Positions 44,184 through 52,727 of a stretch of DNA of 64,000 nucleotides are shown here, piece by piece (the first letter of the stretch is position 1; each line of letters begins with the position of its first letter). The translations under genes and the position numbers were made by a program. The DNA comes from Polyangiaceae bacterium (lineage in GTDB: Bacteria > Myxococcota_A > Polyangia > Polyangiales > Polyangiaceae): the NCBI GenBank assembly GCA_016715885.1, contig JADJXL010000012.1, positions 27,812 to 91,811 of the forward strand, written 5' to 3'. Under the pieces are notes generated by a model. That model was not told the origin of the DNA, made no database searches, and worked only from the letters and a program-made list of their open reading frames with translations.

Positions 44184-45809
44184 TTACGCGACTTCCGGTG
44201 CGTTTCCTTCGGTGGCGACCGCTTGATCCGCCGCGCGTTGCGGTTCGCCCCTCAAGACGGGGATCTTCAGGACAAACATGCTGCCGCGATGATCCTCGGT
44301 GATGGGACTCATCACCGAAATCGATCCGCCATGGCTCTCCGCAATGTGTTTGACGAGCGCCAAACCAATGCCGCTACCACGTACGCGATGTTCGCCCGCA
44401 CGACGTCCGCGGACGAACCGCTCGAAGATGCGATCCTGCTCGTCCGCGTCGATGCCCGGTCCACGATCGCTCACGCGTACCACGACAAACTCGCCCTGAC
44501 GTTCGCACGCGACGTCGACTCGCCCGCCATCCTTGGCGTACTTGAAGGCATTGTCGAGCAAGTTGATGATCGCCAGCTCCACCGCGCGCGCATCGATCAT
44601 CGCGAGCGGCAAGTCGTCGGACGGCCCCATGTGCACCGCGATCCCGTCTCGCTCGGCGCGATACCGATACACGTCGACGGCTCGCGCAACGACCTCGTCG
44701 AGGCGTCCCGGGGCAAACTCGTACGCAGCCTTTCCGCGCTCGACCTTGGCGAAGTCGAGGACGTTTTCGATGAGCGCCGTGAGCCGCTCGCTCTCGCTCA
44801 CGATGATCTGCAAATATTGTCGGCGCTTGTCATCGCTTGGAACACGATCGGCCAGCAGAATTTCCCCGAACATGCGCACCAGCGCGAGCGGCGTTTTGAG
44901 CTCGTGCGATACGTTCGCGACGAAGTCGCTCTTCAGCGCTGCAAGACGCCGTTCTTTGATGGACGCCAAGACGACGATCGCGACACCCACGAGCACGACG
45001 ACGGCTGCAAACGCCACCATGCCGAGCTCGAGCAGGCGTTGCCGTTCGACCTTGTCTTCCAGGTCTTCGGCGGTCGTGAGCGCAATCTGCACGCGCCAGT
45101 TGTAGAGGGTCGTCGGGAACGGGCGGCCCACGGTGAATTCGCCGCCTTTGATGGGCGGCCCGAAGACGATGCGGCCCTCTTCGTCGATGACGTTCATGCG
45201 GCTGTTGCCGCGGTCGAGGTCGCCGTAGAGGCGCGGGAAAACGTCGTGCACGAGGCGTGGAACGTCGTGCCAAGCCACGATGAGGTACCGGCGCGACAGA
45301 TAGGTGCGCTGCCAGTAGCTGATCAGAATGCTCTGCTGATCGATGACTTGATGCAGATGCCGCAGCTCGTCCGTGTCGCCGGCGAAGTTGAGGTGAGGGA
45401 AGAGTCGGCCATGCAAGAGGCGGCGAAACGTGTCGTCTTCGCGACCTGGCGCGCGCGATGCGAACGCAACGACATCGTGATCGTTGTGGGTCATGTCGAG
45501 CACGAGGATCGCGCGAACCGTCGGCGTTTCACGCTTTGCCGTCGGCAGCCACCGTCGCTCGATGTTGGTCAGACTCGACAGATCCACGTGGGCCGCGACG
45601 ACGTTGTCCTGCGCGATGATGAGTTTGTCCAAACGATCGACCCGTTCGTCCGCGAGCGTGAGCGTCGCGTCGAAGACGGTTTGTTGACGGGCCTTTTCGA
45701 TTTGGAGCGTGGTGCGTAGAGCGATGTATCCAAGCACCAAGACGGACAGGACGATCGACGGAACGATCGCGAAGTAGAGCAGCCGCTCGCGCAGTCTGCG
45801 GCGAGCCAT
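44184..45809 (-). CDS. Transmembrane sensor histidine kinase
   Basis: 541 residues. Transmembrane helices at about 11-33 and 262-283 frame a ~230-residue extracytoplasmic sensor domain (possibly Cache/PAS-like: VIDEEGRIVFGPPI...LYNWRVQIAL). The HisKA box is NVSHELKTPLALVRMF with H302; the ATPase part shows NLLDNAFKYAKDGG (N box), DRGPGID (G1), FERFVRG (F box) and GSGIGLALVKHIAESHGG (G2). Autophosphorylation and transfer to a response regulator are expected; no response regulator lies in the window. It is 8 bp downstream of a GAF-domain gene on the same strand, so the two products may form a signalling pair. Confidence 0.9.
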   Translation of the reverse strand: MARRRLRERLLYFAIVPSIVLSVLVLGYIALRTTLQIEKARQQTVFDATLTLADERVDRLDKLIIAQDNVVAAHVDLSSLTNIERRWLPTAKRETPTVRAILVLDMTHNDHDVVAFASRAPGREDDTFRRLLHGRLFPHLNFAGDTDELRHLHQVIDQQSILISYWQRTYLSRRYLIVAWHDVPRLVHDVFPRLYGDLDRGNSRMNVIDEEGRIVFGPPIKGGEFTVGRPFPTTLYNWRVQIALTTAEDLEDKVERQRLLELGMVAFAAVVVLVGVAIVVLASIKERRLAALKSDFVANVSHELKTPLALVRMFGEILLADRVPSDDKRRQYLQIIVSESERLTALIENVLDFAKVERGKAAYEFAPGRLDEVVARAVDVYRYRAERDGIAVHMGPSDDLPLAMIDARAVELAIINLLDNAFKYAKDGGRVDVACERQGEFVVVRVSDRGPGIDADEQDRIFERFVRGRRAGEHRVRGSGIGLALVKHIAESHGGSISVMSPITEDHRGSMFVLKIPVLRGEPQRAADQAVATEGNAPEVA

Positions 45810-45817
45810 GCGATCCG

Positions 45818-47527
45818 CTACGTGGCGATCCGTTTCGCACCGGCGAGGATGCGATCGGAATCGAGGATCACGCCGTTGGTCGCGATGAATTCGGCGAGTT
45901 GCTGGCCGATGTACGTCAGGCCGTTGTTTTCGATGGTGCCGAATCGGCCGCCGGATTTCGGATTGAGGATCTCGATGAGTCCGTAGGGTTTGCCCGAAGC
46001 CATGACGGGAGCGACGACGATGCTCTTGGGCTCGACGCCCATGGTCTTCCAGCGGGCCTCGTTCGCTCGGGGATCACGCGTCGCATCGGGGATCACGACG
46101 GCACGTTGGCTGCGCAGAGCAGCTTGGGCAAGTCCTTGTTTGTCGGAGATGCGCGACAGAAGCTGATCGGTTTTTCCGCCGGTTTGTCGCACCAGAACGA
46201 GCTCGCGTTTGTCCGCGTCGTGCAGCCAAACCAGCACCACCTCGCTGGGGAATTTTTCGCCCACGAGTGTCACGACGAAGTCGGCACCTTCGAGCGCGTC
46301 GCGCATGAAATGCAGATCCGTCACGGCACCCGAAAGCTCGGCCATGACTTCATCGGTGCTCTTGATGCGTGCGGGAGGGACGGAGGCTTTGGGAGGCGCG
46401 GGCGTGGACGCTCTGGGAGGTGCGGGCGTCGACGCTCGGAGCGCAGGAGAAGATGGCCTCGTTGCAGGCGCGGGTATTCGAGGAGCAACCGGCGCCGATG
46501 GTTTGGCGGCCGGCACGACCCTGGCTGGAATCGGTGTGGCCGAGACCCTCGCAGGCGGCGGCGTGGATGCCGGTCGAACTGGCTGCGGAGCTACTTTTTC
46601 CTGCGTTTCCTTGGGCTGTTCACCTTCGGGCCGCGACGGGAACACGACTTCCGGTTCGCCGCGCCAATCTCGCCACTTCAGCGTTGCGATCGGCTTGCGT
46701 TGCGGGCGTCCCTGGTACGCATGGTCGAAGACCGCCATCTGCACGAGCTTGCCCTGCACGTCGCCGAGGCCTTTGGCGACGTTGTCGAGGCGGTCGAGCA
46801 GCAGCGTCTTGGCGGCATCCTCGTTCGTGCCTTCCGCGACGACATAGACAAACTCGCGGTACGTCAGAGGCGAGCTCGCCGTCGCGTTTTCCTCGCGGCT
46901 CGAGTGCACCTTGTGTGTGACGATCGAGGGGGATGAAGCACGCGTAGCGGGCGGAGCGGGAGTCGACGTGACAGGGCTGGGTGATGCTCCAGCAGCCGCG
47001 AGCATGCCGGGCACGGTGGGCTTTCGAATGGGCGCTGCAGCGGCAGGCATTCCCTGCACCGTGGCCTTTTTCGGCGGAAGAGGCCGAGCAGGTGCAGGTG
47101 CAGTTGCAGGTGCAGGTGCAGGTGTTTCGCCACCGGGACGAATGGCCGCGGAGCCCGTCGATCCGAACGGCGACGTTTGCATCGGAGCGCGAACGTTCGG
47201 TTTCTCCGGAGCGGGCGCACCGGGTTTGTCCTCGGCGAGTGGCTCGGGTTTGGCCACGGGCGCTGCGGGCGCGGCGCTCGGCATCGACGTCGTGAGCGGT
47301 GCGTCGTCAGGTGCTTTGCGTACAAAGTATCGCTGCCGAGTTGCTGGATCGACGGCGCGATAGCCCTCGTCGAGCAGCTCGATGGAGAAATTGCTGAGCG
47401 GCCCCTCGTCGCCACGAAGAGCACGCGCTTTTTGCAGCGCGGGTTGCCACTGAGGCGCCTCGACACACAACTTCACGGGAGGTTCGGCGGAGGCCCCGAG
47501 CGACGAGATTTCAACGAACCAACGCAT
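45818..47527 (-). CDS. GAF-domain protein with long Pro/Ala-rich linkers
   Basis: 569 residues. A small N-terminal module (MRWFVEISSLG...VKLCVEAPQWQPALQKARALRGDEGPLSNFSIELLDEGYRAVDPATRQRYFVRKAPDD) is followed by an Ala/Pro/Thr-rich linker (about 75-205) and a middle module (PLTYREFVYVVAEGTNEDAAKTLLLDRLDNVAKGLGD). A second Pro-rich linker precedes a C-terminal GAF-like domain (FVVTLVGEKFPSEVVLVWLHDADKRELVLVRQTGG...IVVAPVMASGKPYGLIEILNPKSGGRF). Cytosolic by sequence. The first two modules contain no named domain that I recognise. Transcribed ahead of the histidine kinase with an 8-bp gap, so a shared regulatory role is probable. Confidence 0.7.
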   Translation of the reverse strand: MRWFVEISSLGASAEPPVKLCVEAPQWQPALQKARALRGDEGPLSNFSIELLDEGYRAVDPATRQRYFVRKAPDDAPLTTSMPSAAPAAPVAKPEPLAEDKPGAPAPEKPNVRAPMQTSPFGSTGSAAIRPGGETPAPAPATAPAPARPLPPKKATVQGMPAAAAPIRKPTVPGMLAAAGASPSPVTSTPAPPATRASSPSIVTHKVHSSREENATASSPLTYREFVYVVAEGTNEDAAKTLLLDRLDNVAKGLGDVQGKLVQMAVFDHAYQGRPQRKPIATLKWRDWRGEPEVVFPSRPEGEQPKETQEKVAPQPVRPASTPPPARVSATPIPARVVPAAKPSAPVAPRIPAPATRPSSPALRASTPAPPRASTPAPPKASVPPARIKSTDEVMAELSGAVTDLHFMRDALEGADFVVTLVGEKFPSEVVLVWLHDADKRELVLVRQTGGKTDQLLSRISDKQGLAQAALRSQRAVVIPDATRDPRANEARWKTMGVEPKSIVVAPVMASGKPYGLIEILNPKSGGRFGTIENNGLTYIGQQLAEFIATNGVILDSDRILAGAKRIAT

Positions 47528-47709
47528 CAGTCGTCCATTCGGCGTCTGCGTCTCGATGAGCGACGCATGAACGCGCCCGATATTTACAGGGGCTCATCCG
47601 GGCGGTCAACGCGATCATCCATGCATTTTCACCGCCAAGTGCCGATTCTCGTGCGATGCGCTCGACCCGTCGGCGGTGAACGAAGTGCGGGATCGTGTAA
47701 AAGAACATC

Positions 47710-49938
47710 GTGTCTGATCATTCGGACAGCCTCGCCGATTCGGCCAAACCCGAGCCCTCTCCGGACAGCGCTGCGCCAAACAGTGAGAAGAGCGCTGCGC
47801 CAAACAGTGGTGCCGCAAGGTCACCTACGTTCATGGAGGCGCTCGTCGAACGTTGGCCTGCGATCGATCGCAGGCTTTTCCCCGCATTTGCCATCGGATG
47901 CACTATCTATTCGGCCACCACCTTTTACGGCTACATGCACGTGCAGACGCGCGGCGAGTGGTCCGCACCGCTCGATGACGTGTTCATCCACTTCGACTAC
48001 GCCCGAGCCGCGGCGCGCGGGTTTCCTTTCGAGTGGTCCGAAGGAAACGGTTTTTCGAGCGGCAACACGAGCTTGCTCTACCCGTTTGTCTTGGCCATCG
48101 GTTACTTGGCTGGGTTTCGCAGCTCGAACCTGATGGTGTGGGCGGCGCTGGTCGCGGTCCTCTCCATGGTGCTGTTTTTCGTGGCCCTTGGGCGCGTCAT
48201 CGACCCGCTGAGCCGCGCAGCAAAGTACCTCGTGCCGCCGGCTGTTTTGTCCATGGGAGCGCTTGCGTGGTCGCTCTGGAGCGGCATGGAGAACGCCTTT
48301 CATCTCGGCATGTGGGCGCTCATGCTCGTGCCCACGTTCGAGTTGACGCGGCAATCTTCGGACCTGCGCGCGATGCGTCGTTATGCGTGGGTTGCGGGGT
48401 TCGCCGGGGCGCTCTTGCTGTGGACGCGACCCGAATCCGTCGTGTGCATCGCCGCCTTTGCCATTTATGCCGCGCTCTATGTGTGGCGAACGTTTGGCCT
48501 GCGGGATGCCGTGCCCACGCTGCTGCGCGTGGGTTTGCCCGGGGCCATCGCGCTGGGCATGCAATCGATCGCGAATCGAGCATTCACGGGCGAATGGACG
48601 GCAGCAGGGGCGCTCGTGAAGCTGGCGATCAACCACCCGTACATGACGGCGCAGCAGAAGTTCGACCAGTGGCGAGACCTTTTCGAATACGTGATCCGGC
48701 GAAACACCGAGCACCACTTCGCAGACGCCCGGCCCTGGGGTTATCTGGTGCCGCTCGTGGCGCTCGTGCCGCTTGCATCCCGTAAAACACGTGCTTTCGC
48801 CGTAGTGCTTTGGGCACAAATCATCGGTTGGTCCGTGCTCGTCGCGCTGAACGGCCAAGTTCGTTGGCAAAACGAGAGGTACACGATGAGCGCCGTCGCG
48901 TGGCTCTTCGTGCTCGCTGCAACGGGAATCGGTGTTCTGATCGCCCCCGCGCTTCGACAAAGCAAGGCGGCTCGTGCGACGTGGGCCGTGCGCGTCGCGA
49001 TCGCGTGCGCAGCGATGGGGGTTTACTGGCAACACCAAGTGCCCAAGATGCGCGACCAAATTTGGTTCTTCGGCCGCGCGAGTCGCAACATTCGCGACCA
49101 GCACATCATCGCGGGCAAAGTGCTTGCCGAACGCAAAGCGAGGCGCGTGCTCGTGGGCGACGCCGGCGCGCTCATCTACGCATCCGATAGGCCGGGACTC
49201 GATCTCATCGGCTTGGGCGGCTACCACGACCTACCGTTCGCCCGCGCAGGTACGCATGGACTCGGAGCATCCATCGAGCTCATCGAGCGAATTCCGCCCG
49301 AGGATCGACCCGACTACATGGCGCTGTACCCGACCTGGTGGGGCGACCTTCCGCCCATGTTCGGCAAGCGGCTCGTGGGTATTCCCGTCGTGGGAAACGT
49401 GATTTGCGGTGGTGCAGAAAAGGTCTTGTACAAGGCGGATTGGAGCGCCCTCGATCGCGCGGGCACCCCGCGATCGCTTCGCGATGGAGAACGTGTCGTC
49501 GACGAGCTCGACGTTGCAGATCTCGTGAGCGAAAAGGCGCATCAGTACAACATGCCCAAGCCTGGGATGGGGTTTGTCGTGCATCGTTTGCTGCCCGAGC
49601 CTGGGAGTCGCCGGCGTGAAATGTTCGACGCGGGGCGCATCATTCCGGGCGGCCAAGCGGAAACGGCCACGTTTGTCGTTCCAAGCCGCGCCGGACGACT
49701 CATCGTGCGCGTTGTTCCTGCCAAACCCGTTGCTGCGGACGTGCACATCGACGGCAAACTCGCGGGACGCCTCACGGCGCCGGCATCCGCGACGTGGTCC
49801 GAGGTCAGCATGGACTTGCCCGCAGACCTGCCTGCTCGGTTCACGCTGTCCCTCACGCCCGTCGAAGGGGAGTGGGTGACGTATCACGTGTGGGTCGTAT
49901 CGACTCGGGGCGAAAAGCTCGCGCAACCGGGCGGATGA
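47710..49938 (+). CDS. GT-C-like multipass membrane protein, probable glycosyltransferase
   Basis: 742 residues from a GTG. A Ser/Ala/Pro-rich cytoplasmic tail (about 1-45) precedes a first helix and the loop WSAPLDDVFIHFDYARAAARGFPFEWSEGNGFSSGNTSLLYP. This loop has an acidic pair (DD) and an aromatic pattern typical of the first periplasmic loop of ArnT/PMT-type GT-C enzymes. About nine further helices run to residue 450, followed by a soluble ~290-residue C-terminal region. It probably transfers a sugar from a polyprenyl donor in the periplasm. Specificity is unknown. The next gene encodes a similar protein 6 bp downstream, so they are probably one operon. Confidence 0.6.
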   Translation: MSDHSDSLADSAKPEPSPDSAAPNSEKSAAPNSGAARSPTFMEALVERWPAIDRRLFPAFAIGCTIYSATTFYGYMHVQTRGEWSAPLDDVFIHFDYARAAARGFPFEWSEGNGFSSGNTSLLYPFVLAIGYLAGFRSSNLMVWAALVAVLSMVLFFVALGRVIDPLSRAAKYLVPPAVLSMGALAWSLWSGMENAFHLGMWALMLVPTFELTRQSSDLRAMRRYAWVAGFAGALLLWTRPESVVCIAAFAIYAALYVWRTFGLRDAVPTLLRVGLPGAIALGMQSIANRAFTGEWTAAGALVKLAINHPYMTAQQKFDQWRDLFEYVIRRNTEHHFADARPWGYLVPLVALVPLASRKTRAFAVVLWAQIIGWSVLVALNGQVRWQNERYTMSAVAWLFVLAATGIGVLIAPALRQSKAARATWAVRVAIACAAMGVYWQHQVPKMRDQIWFFGRASRNIRDQHIIAGKVLAERKARRVLVGDAGALIYASDRPGLDLIGLGGYHDLPFARAGTHGLGASIELIERIPPEDRPDYMALYPTWWGDLPPMFGKRLVGIPVVGNVICGGAEKVLYKADWSALDRAGTPRSLRDGERVVDELDVADLVSEKAHQYNMPKPGMGFVVHRLLPEPGSRRREMFDAGRIIPGGQAETATFVVPSRAGRLIVRVVPAKPVAADVHIDGKLAGRLTAPASATWSEVSMDLPADLPARFTLSLTPVEGEWVTYHVWVVSTRGEKLAQPGG

Positions 49939-49944
49939 TCGCCC

Positions 49945-52215
49945 GTGCAATTCGGTTTTCCTCGTGAAACTGTCCAGATCTTCGCGCTGATCCTGGGCAT
50001 TGGAGCATTTTTCGGGGCCGCTCGCATCGTGCTGCCTCACCCCCCAACCCCCTCTCCGCAAGCGGAGAGGGGGAGAAGGCCTCACCCCCCGGCCCCCTCT
50101 CCACTACGCGGAGAGGGGGAGAGAAACGGCGCCTTCCTTGGCGTGTGCGCGCTCGTCGCCGCTGCGCTGTCGGCCGCTTACGTCGCGCTTTACCTGCGCG
50201 GAGGCCCGCGCATCATCGATGCGACGAGCTACTTCCTCGAAGCACGCGCCCTCGCGGAAGGACACCTCGCGTTTCGCCTGGACGAACCCGTCGCCTCGAC
50301 GCTCGGCCGCTTCCTCGTGCGCACCGACGGCGCCGACGGCTCGCACGCGGCCGTCATCTTCCCGCCCGGGTATCCTGCGCTGCTTGCCCTCGGGTTTGTC
50401 CTCGGACACCCGCTCGTCATCGGACCGCTCCTCGCCGCGGGCATCACCTGCACCACCTGGGCGCTTGCTCGAGCCGTCTCCCCTGGGGAAACCTCGTCCA
50501 CCCCCTCCATCCCGCGCCTCGCCGCCCTCTTCTCCGTCGCGTGCGCGGCCCTTCGCTATCACACCGCCGACACCATGTCGCACGGCCTGTCGGCCCTGTG
50601 CTTCTCCGGCGCGCTCGTCTTCGCGCTCAGCGCAGCGCGCGCCATCCACGACCACCGTAGTGCTACCTGGCCCAGCATCGCCGCCGGCCTCTTTGCTGGA
50701 TGGCTCGCAGCTACCCGTCCCGTGTCCGCGCTGGCCTTGGGCATCACGCTCGCCGCCGTGCTCGCCTCCGCTTGCCGAGCGCACCCGCGTGCAACCTTGC
50801 GCCTCTTCGCATCGGCGCTTCTCGGCAGCTTGCCCGGCCTCGCGCTGCTCGTTGCGCACCAACATGCCGCGACCGGCGCGTTCTTCGCATCGTCGCAAAC
50901 CGCCTACTACGCCGTTTCGGACGGTCCTCCAGACTGTTTCCGTTACGGATTCGGCGCTGGCATCGGCTGCATCGGAGAACACGGCGAGTTCGTCCAGCGA
51001 AACCTAACGCACGGCTACGGCGCCTTCGCCGCAGCAGCGACCACCCTGCGACGCCTCAAGCAACACCTCGTCGATGCAGGCAACTCCGAGCCCTTCACGC
51101 TCGTCGTGCTTGCCGGCGCAGTCATCGCCTTTCGTGACCCGCGCCTGCGTTTTCTGCCCATCGGCGTGCTTGCGCAAATTGCCGTGTACGTTCCGTTCTA
51201 CTTCGACGGCAACTACCCCGGCGGAGGCGCCCGCTTTTATGCAGACGTCTTGCCGCTCGAACACGTGCTCGCTGCGATTGCCGTCGCGCGCTTTCCCCCC
51301 CTCTCCACTGTGTGGAGAGGGGGCCGGGGGGTGAGGCCTTCTCCCCCTCTCCACTTGTGGAGAGGGGGCCGGGGGGTGAGGCCCTCCGCTGTCCTTGCCC
51401 TCGTACCACTCGGTTTCGCCTTTCGCGCCGGCTTCGACCACGCCGCCTTGCGAGATCGCGACGGAGGCCGCCCCATGTTCGAGCCTTCCCGGCTGCCTAA
51501 CGTCGAAGCCCCAGCGCTCCTCTTCGTCGACACCGATCACGGCTTCAACCTTGCCTTCGACCCGGACAAACACGGACAAGCTTCGACGTCAAACAGTTTG
51601 ACGTCCAATCCATGGCACGTGGCTCGTCTCCGCGGCGACGCCCTCGACCTCATGACGTGGCAAAAGCACGGCAAACCGGCCGCGTATCGCTACCTTTTTC
51701 CTTTGGGCGTGGACCATCCCGACGTGCGCGTCGTTCCTTACGACATCGCTTCGTCCACGACGCTCGGCATCGAAGCGGAAAACCTGTGGCCACCCATCGC
51801 GCAAGATCAAGGCTACGCGCTCGCTTCATGGCCCAACGCACCGTGCGCATCTGCAAGGCGTTGGCTCGTCGTCACGCCGGTAAGCTCTGACAAACCCGCA
51901 TCCATCACGCTCGCGCTTCCCGCGCCTTTTCTTGCGGGCCGTCGTATCGCCGCGCGCATCGGCTTCGAAGCAGCCGCTTCAGCATCCGTATCGTGGGTCG
52001 TGGATGGACAGACCGTGCACTCGACCCGCGTTTCTGCGGCAGATCAGAGTGAACGTGAACATTCCTCGTCGGCTCGTTGCGTGACGTTGCCTGCATTCGA
52101 AGTTCCCGAAGTTGCTCGTACGTTATCCATCATTGTGCTGAGAGATGCGGGGCTCCCTGCAGATGCCCTCGTGGCGCTCGATCGCATCGACATCGAAGAG
52201 CCGAAAAGGCGTTGA
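49945..52215 (+). CDS. GT-C-like multipass membrane protein interrupted by two in-frame repeat insertions
   Basis: 756 residues from a GTG, about ten hydrophobic helices in the N-terminal two thirds, then a soluble domain. The early loop GGPRIIDATSYFLEARALAEGHLAF plus AAVIFPPGYPALLALG resembles GT-C mannosyl- or arabinosyltransferase first loops. Two 90-bp palindromic repeat insertions (50034-50123 and 51293-51382) add about 30 residues each, rich in Pro, Gly and Arg, one near the first helix and one after the ninth. Both keep the frame, so the protein is probably still made. The function is the same class as its neighbour but the product is unknown. Confidence 0.6.
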   Translation: MQFGFPRETVQIFALILGIGAFFGAARIVLPHPPTPSPQAERGRRPHPPAPSPLRGEGERNGAFLGVCALVAAALSAAYVALYLRGGPRIIDATSYFLEARALAEGHLAFRLDEPVASTLGRFLVRTDGADGSHAAVIFPPGYPALLALGFVLGHPLVIGPLLAAGITCTTWALARAVSPGETSSTPSIPRLAALFSVACAALRYHTADTMSHGLSALCFSGALVFALSAARAIHDHRSATWPSIAAGLFAGWLAATRPVSALALGITLAAVLASACRAHPRATLRLFASALLGSLPGLALLVAHQHAATGAFFASSQTAYYAVSDGPPDCFRYGFGAGIGCIGEHGEFVQRNLTHGYGAFAAAATTLRRLKQHLVDAGNSEPFTLVVLAGAVIAFRDPRLRFLPIGVLAQIAVYVPFYFDGNYPGGGARFYADVLPLEHVLAAIAVARFPPLSTVWRGGRGVRPSPPLHLWRGGRGVRPSAVLALVPLGFAFRAGFDHAALRDRDGGRPMFEPSRLPNVEAPALLFVDTDHGFNLAFDPDKHGQASTSNSLTSNPWHVARLRGDALDLMTWQKHGKPAAYRYLFPLGVDHPDVRVVPYDIASSTTLGIEAENLWPPIAQDQGYALASWPNAPCASARRWLVVTPVSSDKPASITLALPAPFLAGRRIAARIGFEAAASASVSWVVDGQTVHSTRVSAADQSEREHSSSARCVTLPAFEVPEVARTLSIIVLRDAGLPADALVALDRIDIEEPKRR
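50034..50123 (+). repeat. 90-bp palindromic repeat pair inside a GT-C gene (copy 1)
   Basis: Two 45-bp units, 50034-50078 and 50079-50123, each starting GCCTCACCCCCC and containing a hairpin of CCCCCTCTCC and GGAGAGGGGG arms around a short loop. Translated in frame the units give PHPPTPSPQAERGRR and PHPPAPSPLRGEGER. The same unit in reverse orientation recurs at 51293-51382. Confidence 0.85.
51293..51382 (-). repeat. 90-bp palindromic repeat pair inside a GT-C gene (copy 2, inverted)
   Basis: Two 45-bp units, 51293-51337 and 51338-51382, in the opposite orientation to copy 1; each ends GGGGGGTGAGGC. The hairpin arms are again CCCCCTCTCC and GGAGAGGGGG. In frame the strand read gives TVWRGGRGVRPSPPLH followed by LWRGGRGVRPS. 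The equal length (90 bp) and multiple of three explain why the gene is intact. Confidence 0.85.
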
Positions 52216-52345
52216 CCCTGGACGTGAACGCGTGGGACGCTGGTCCGAATTTTCGGGGGCTGAATCGAGCTTTGTGGGGGCGAAGGCTCGAGTTTTTCCC
52301 TTGAGACGTTCGTGAGGTCTACAAGGGGCACAAAGGGGTGCAGGG

Positions 52346-52663
52346 ATGACGAAAAGCGAGCTCATCGACGCGATCGCGGGACGTGGCGAACTCACCAAAG
52401 CCCGAGCCGAGCTCGTGGTGAACACGGTGTTCGATGCGATGATCGAAGCGCTCGAGCAGGGCGAAGGCATCGAGATCCGCGGCTTCGGCAGCTTCACGAT
52501 GCGTCCGTACAAACCCTATAGCGGACGCAATCCGCGCACGGGCCAAGCCGTATCCGTTCCGGCCAAACGACTGCCGTTCTTCAAGGTCGGCAAGGAGCTC
52601 AAAGAGCTCGTCAACCAGAGCCGAGCCTTCGCCATCTCCGGCGGCAAAGACGACGACGAGTGA
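52346..52663 (+). CDS. HU/IHF-family DNA-binding protein
   Basis: 105 residues. The fold signature is full: MTKSELIDAIAGRGELTKARAELVVNTVFDAMIEALEQGEGIEIRGFGSFTMRPYKPYSGRNPRTGQAVSVPAKRLPFFKVGKELKEL. The arm motif GRNPRTGQAVSVPA carries the intercalating proline. Length and the RGFGSF and K-rich tail are closest to IHF-alpha/HimA-type myxobacterial proteins, but HU cannot be excluded. It is a small DNA-bending chromosomal protein. It is followed 64 bp later by tyrS. Confidence 0.9.
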   Translation: MTKSELIDAIAGRGELTKARAELVVNTVFDAMIEALEQGEGIEIRGFGSFTMRPYKPYSGRNPRTGQAVSVPAKRLPFFKVGKELKELVNQSRAFAISGGKDDDE

Positions 52664-52727
52664 TCCAAATCGTCGCGTAGTCCCACCCATGCTTGCGCTT
52701 GGCGCAGCGTTCGACAAAGTCTCCGCC

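Noticed and set aside
44223..45719. Long open frame antisense to the histidine kinase
   Set aside because: The kinase motifs on the minus strand are unambiguous; this frame is acidic/basic-biased shadow coding.
47821..49227. Long open frame antisense to the first GT-C-like gene
   Set aside because: It matches no family, has charged-residue bias typical of antisense frames in high-GC DNA, and its plus-strand partner has membrane topology.
50034..51382. CRISPR-like repeats
   Set aside because: Only two copies of paired 45-bp units, no unique spacers of even size, one inverted, and all inside a coding sequence.
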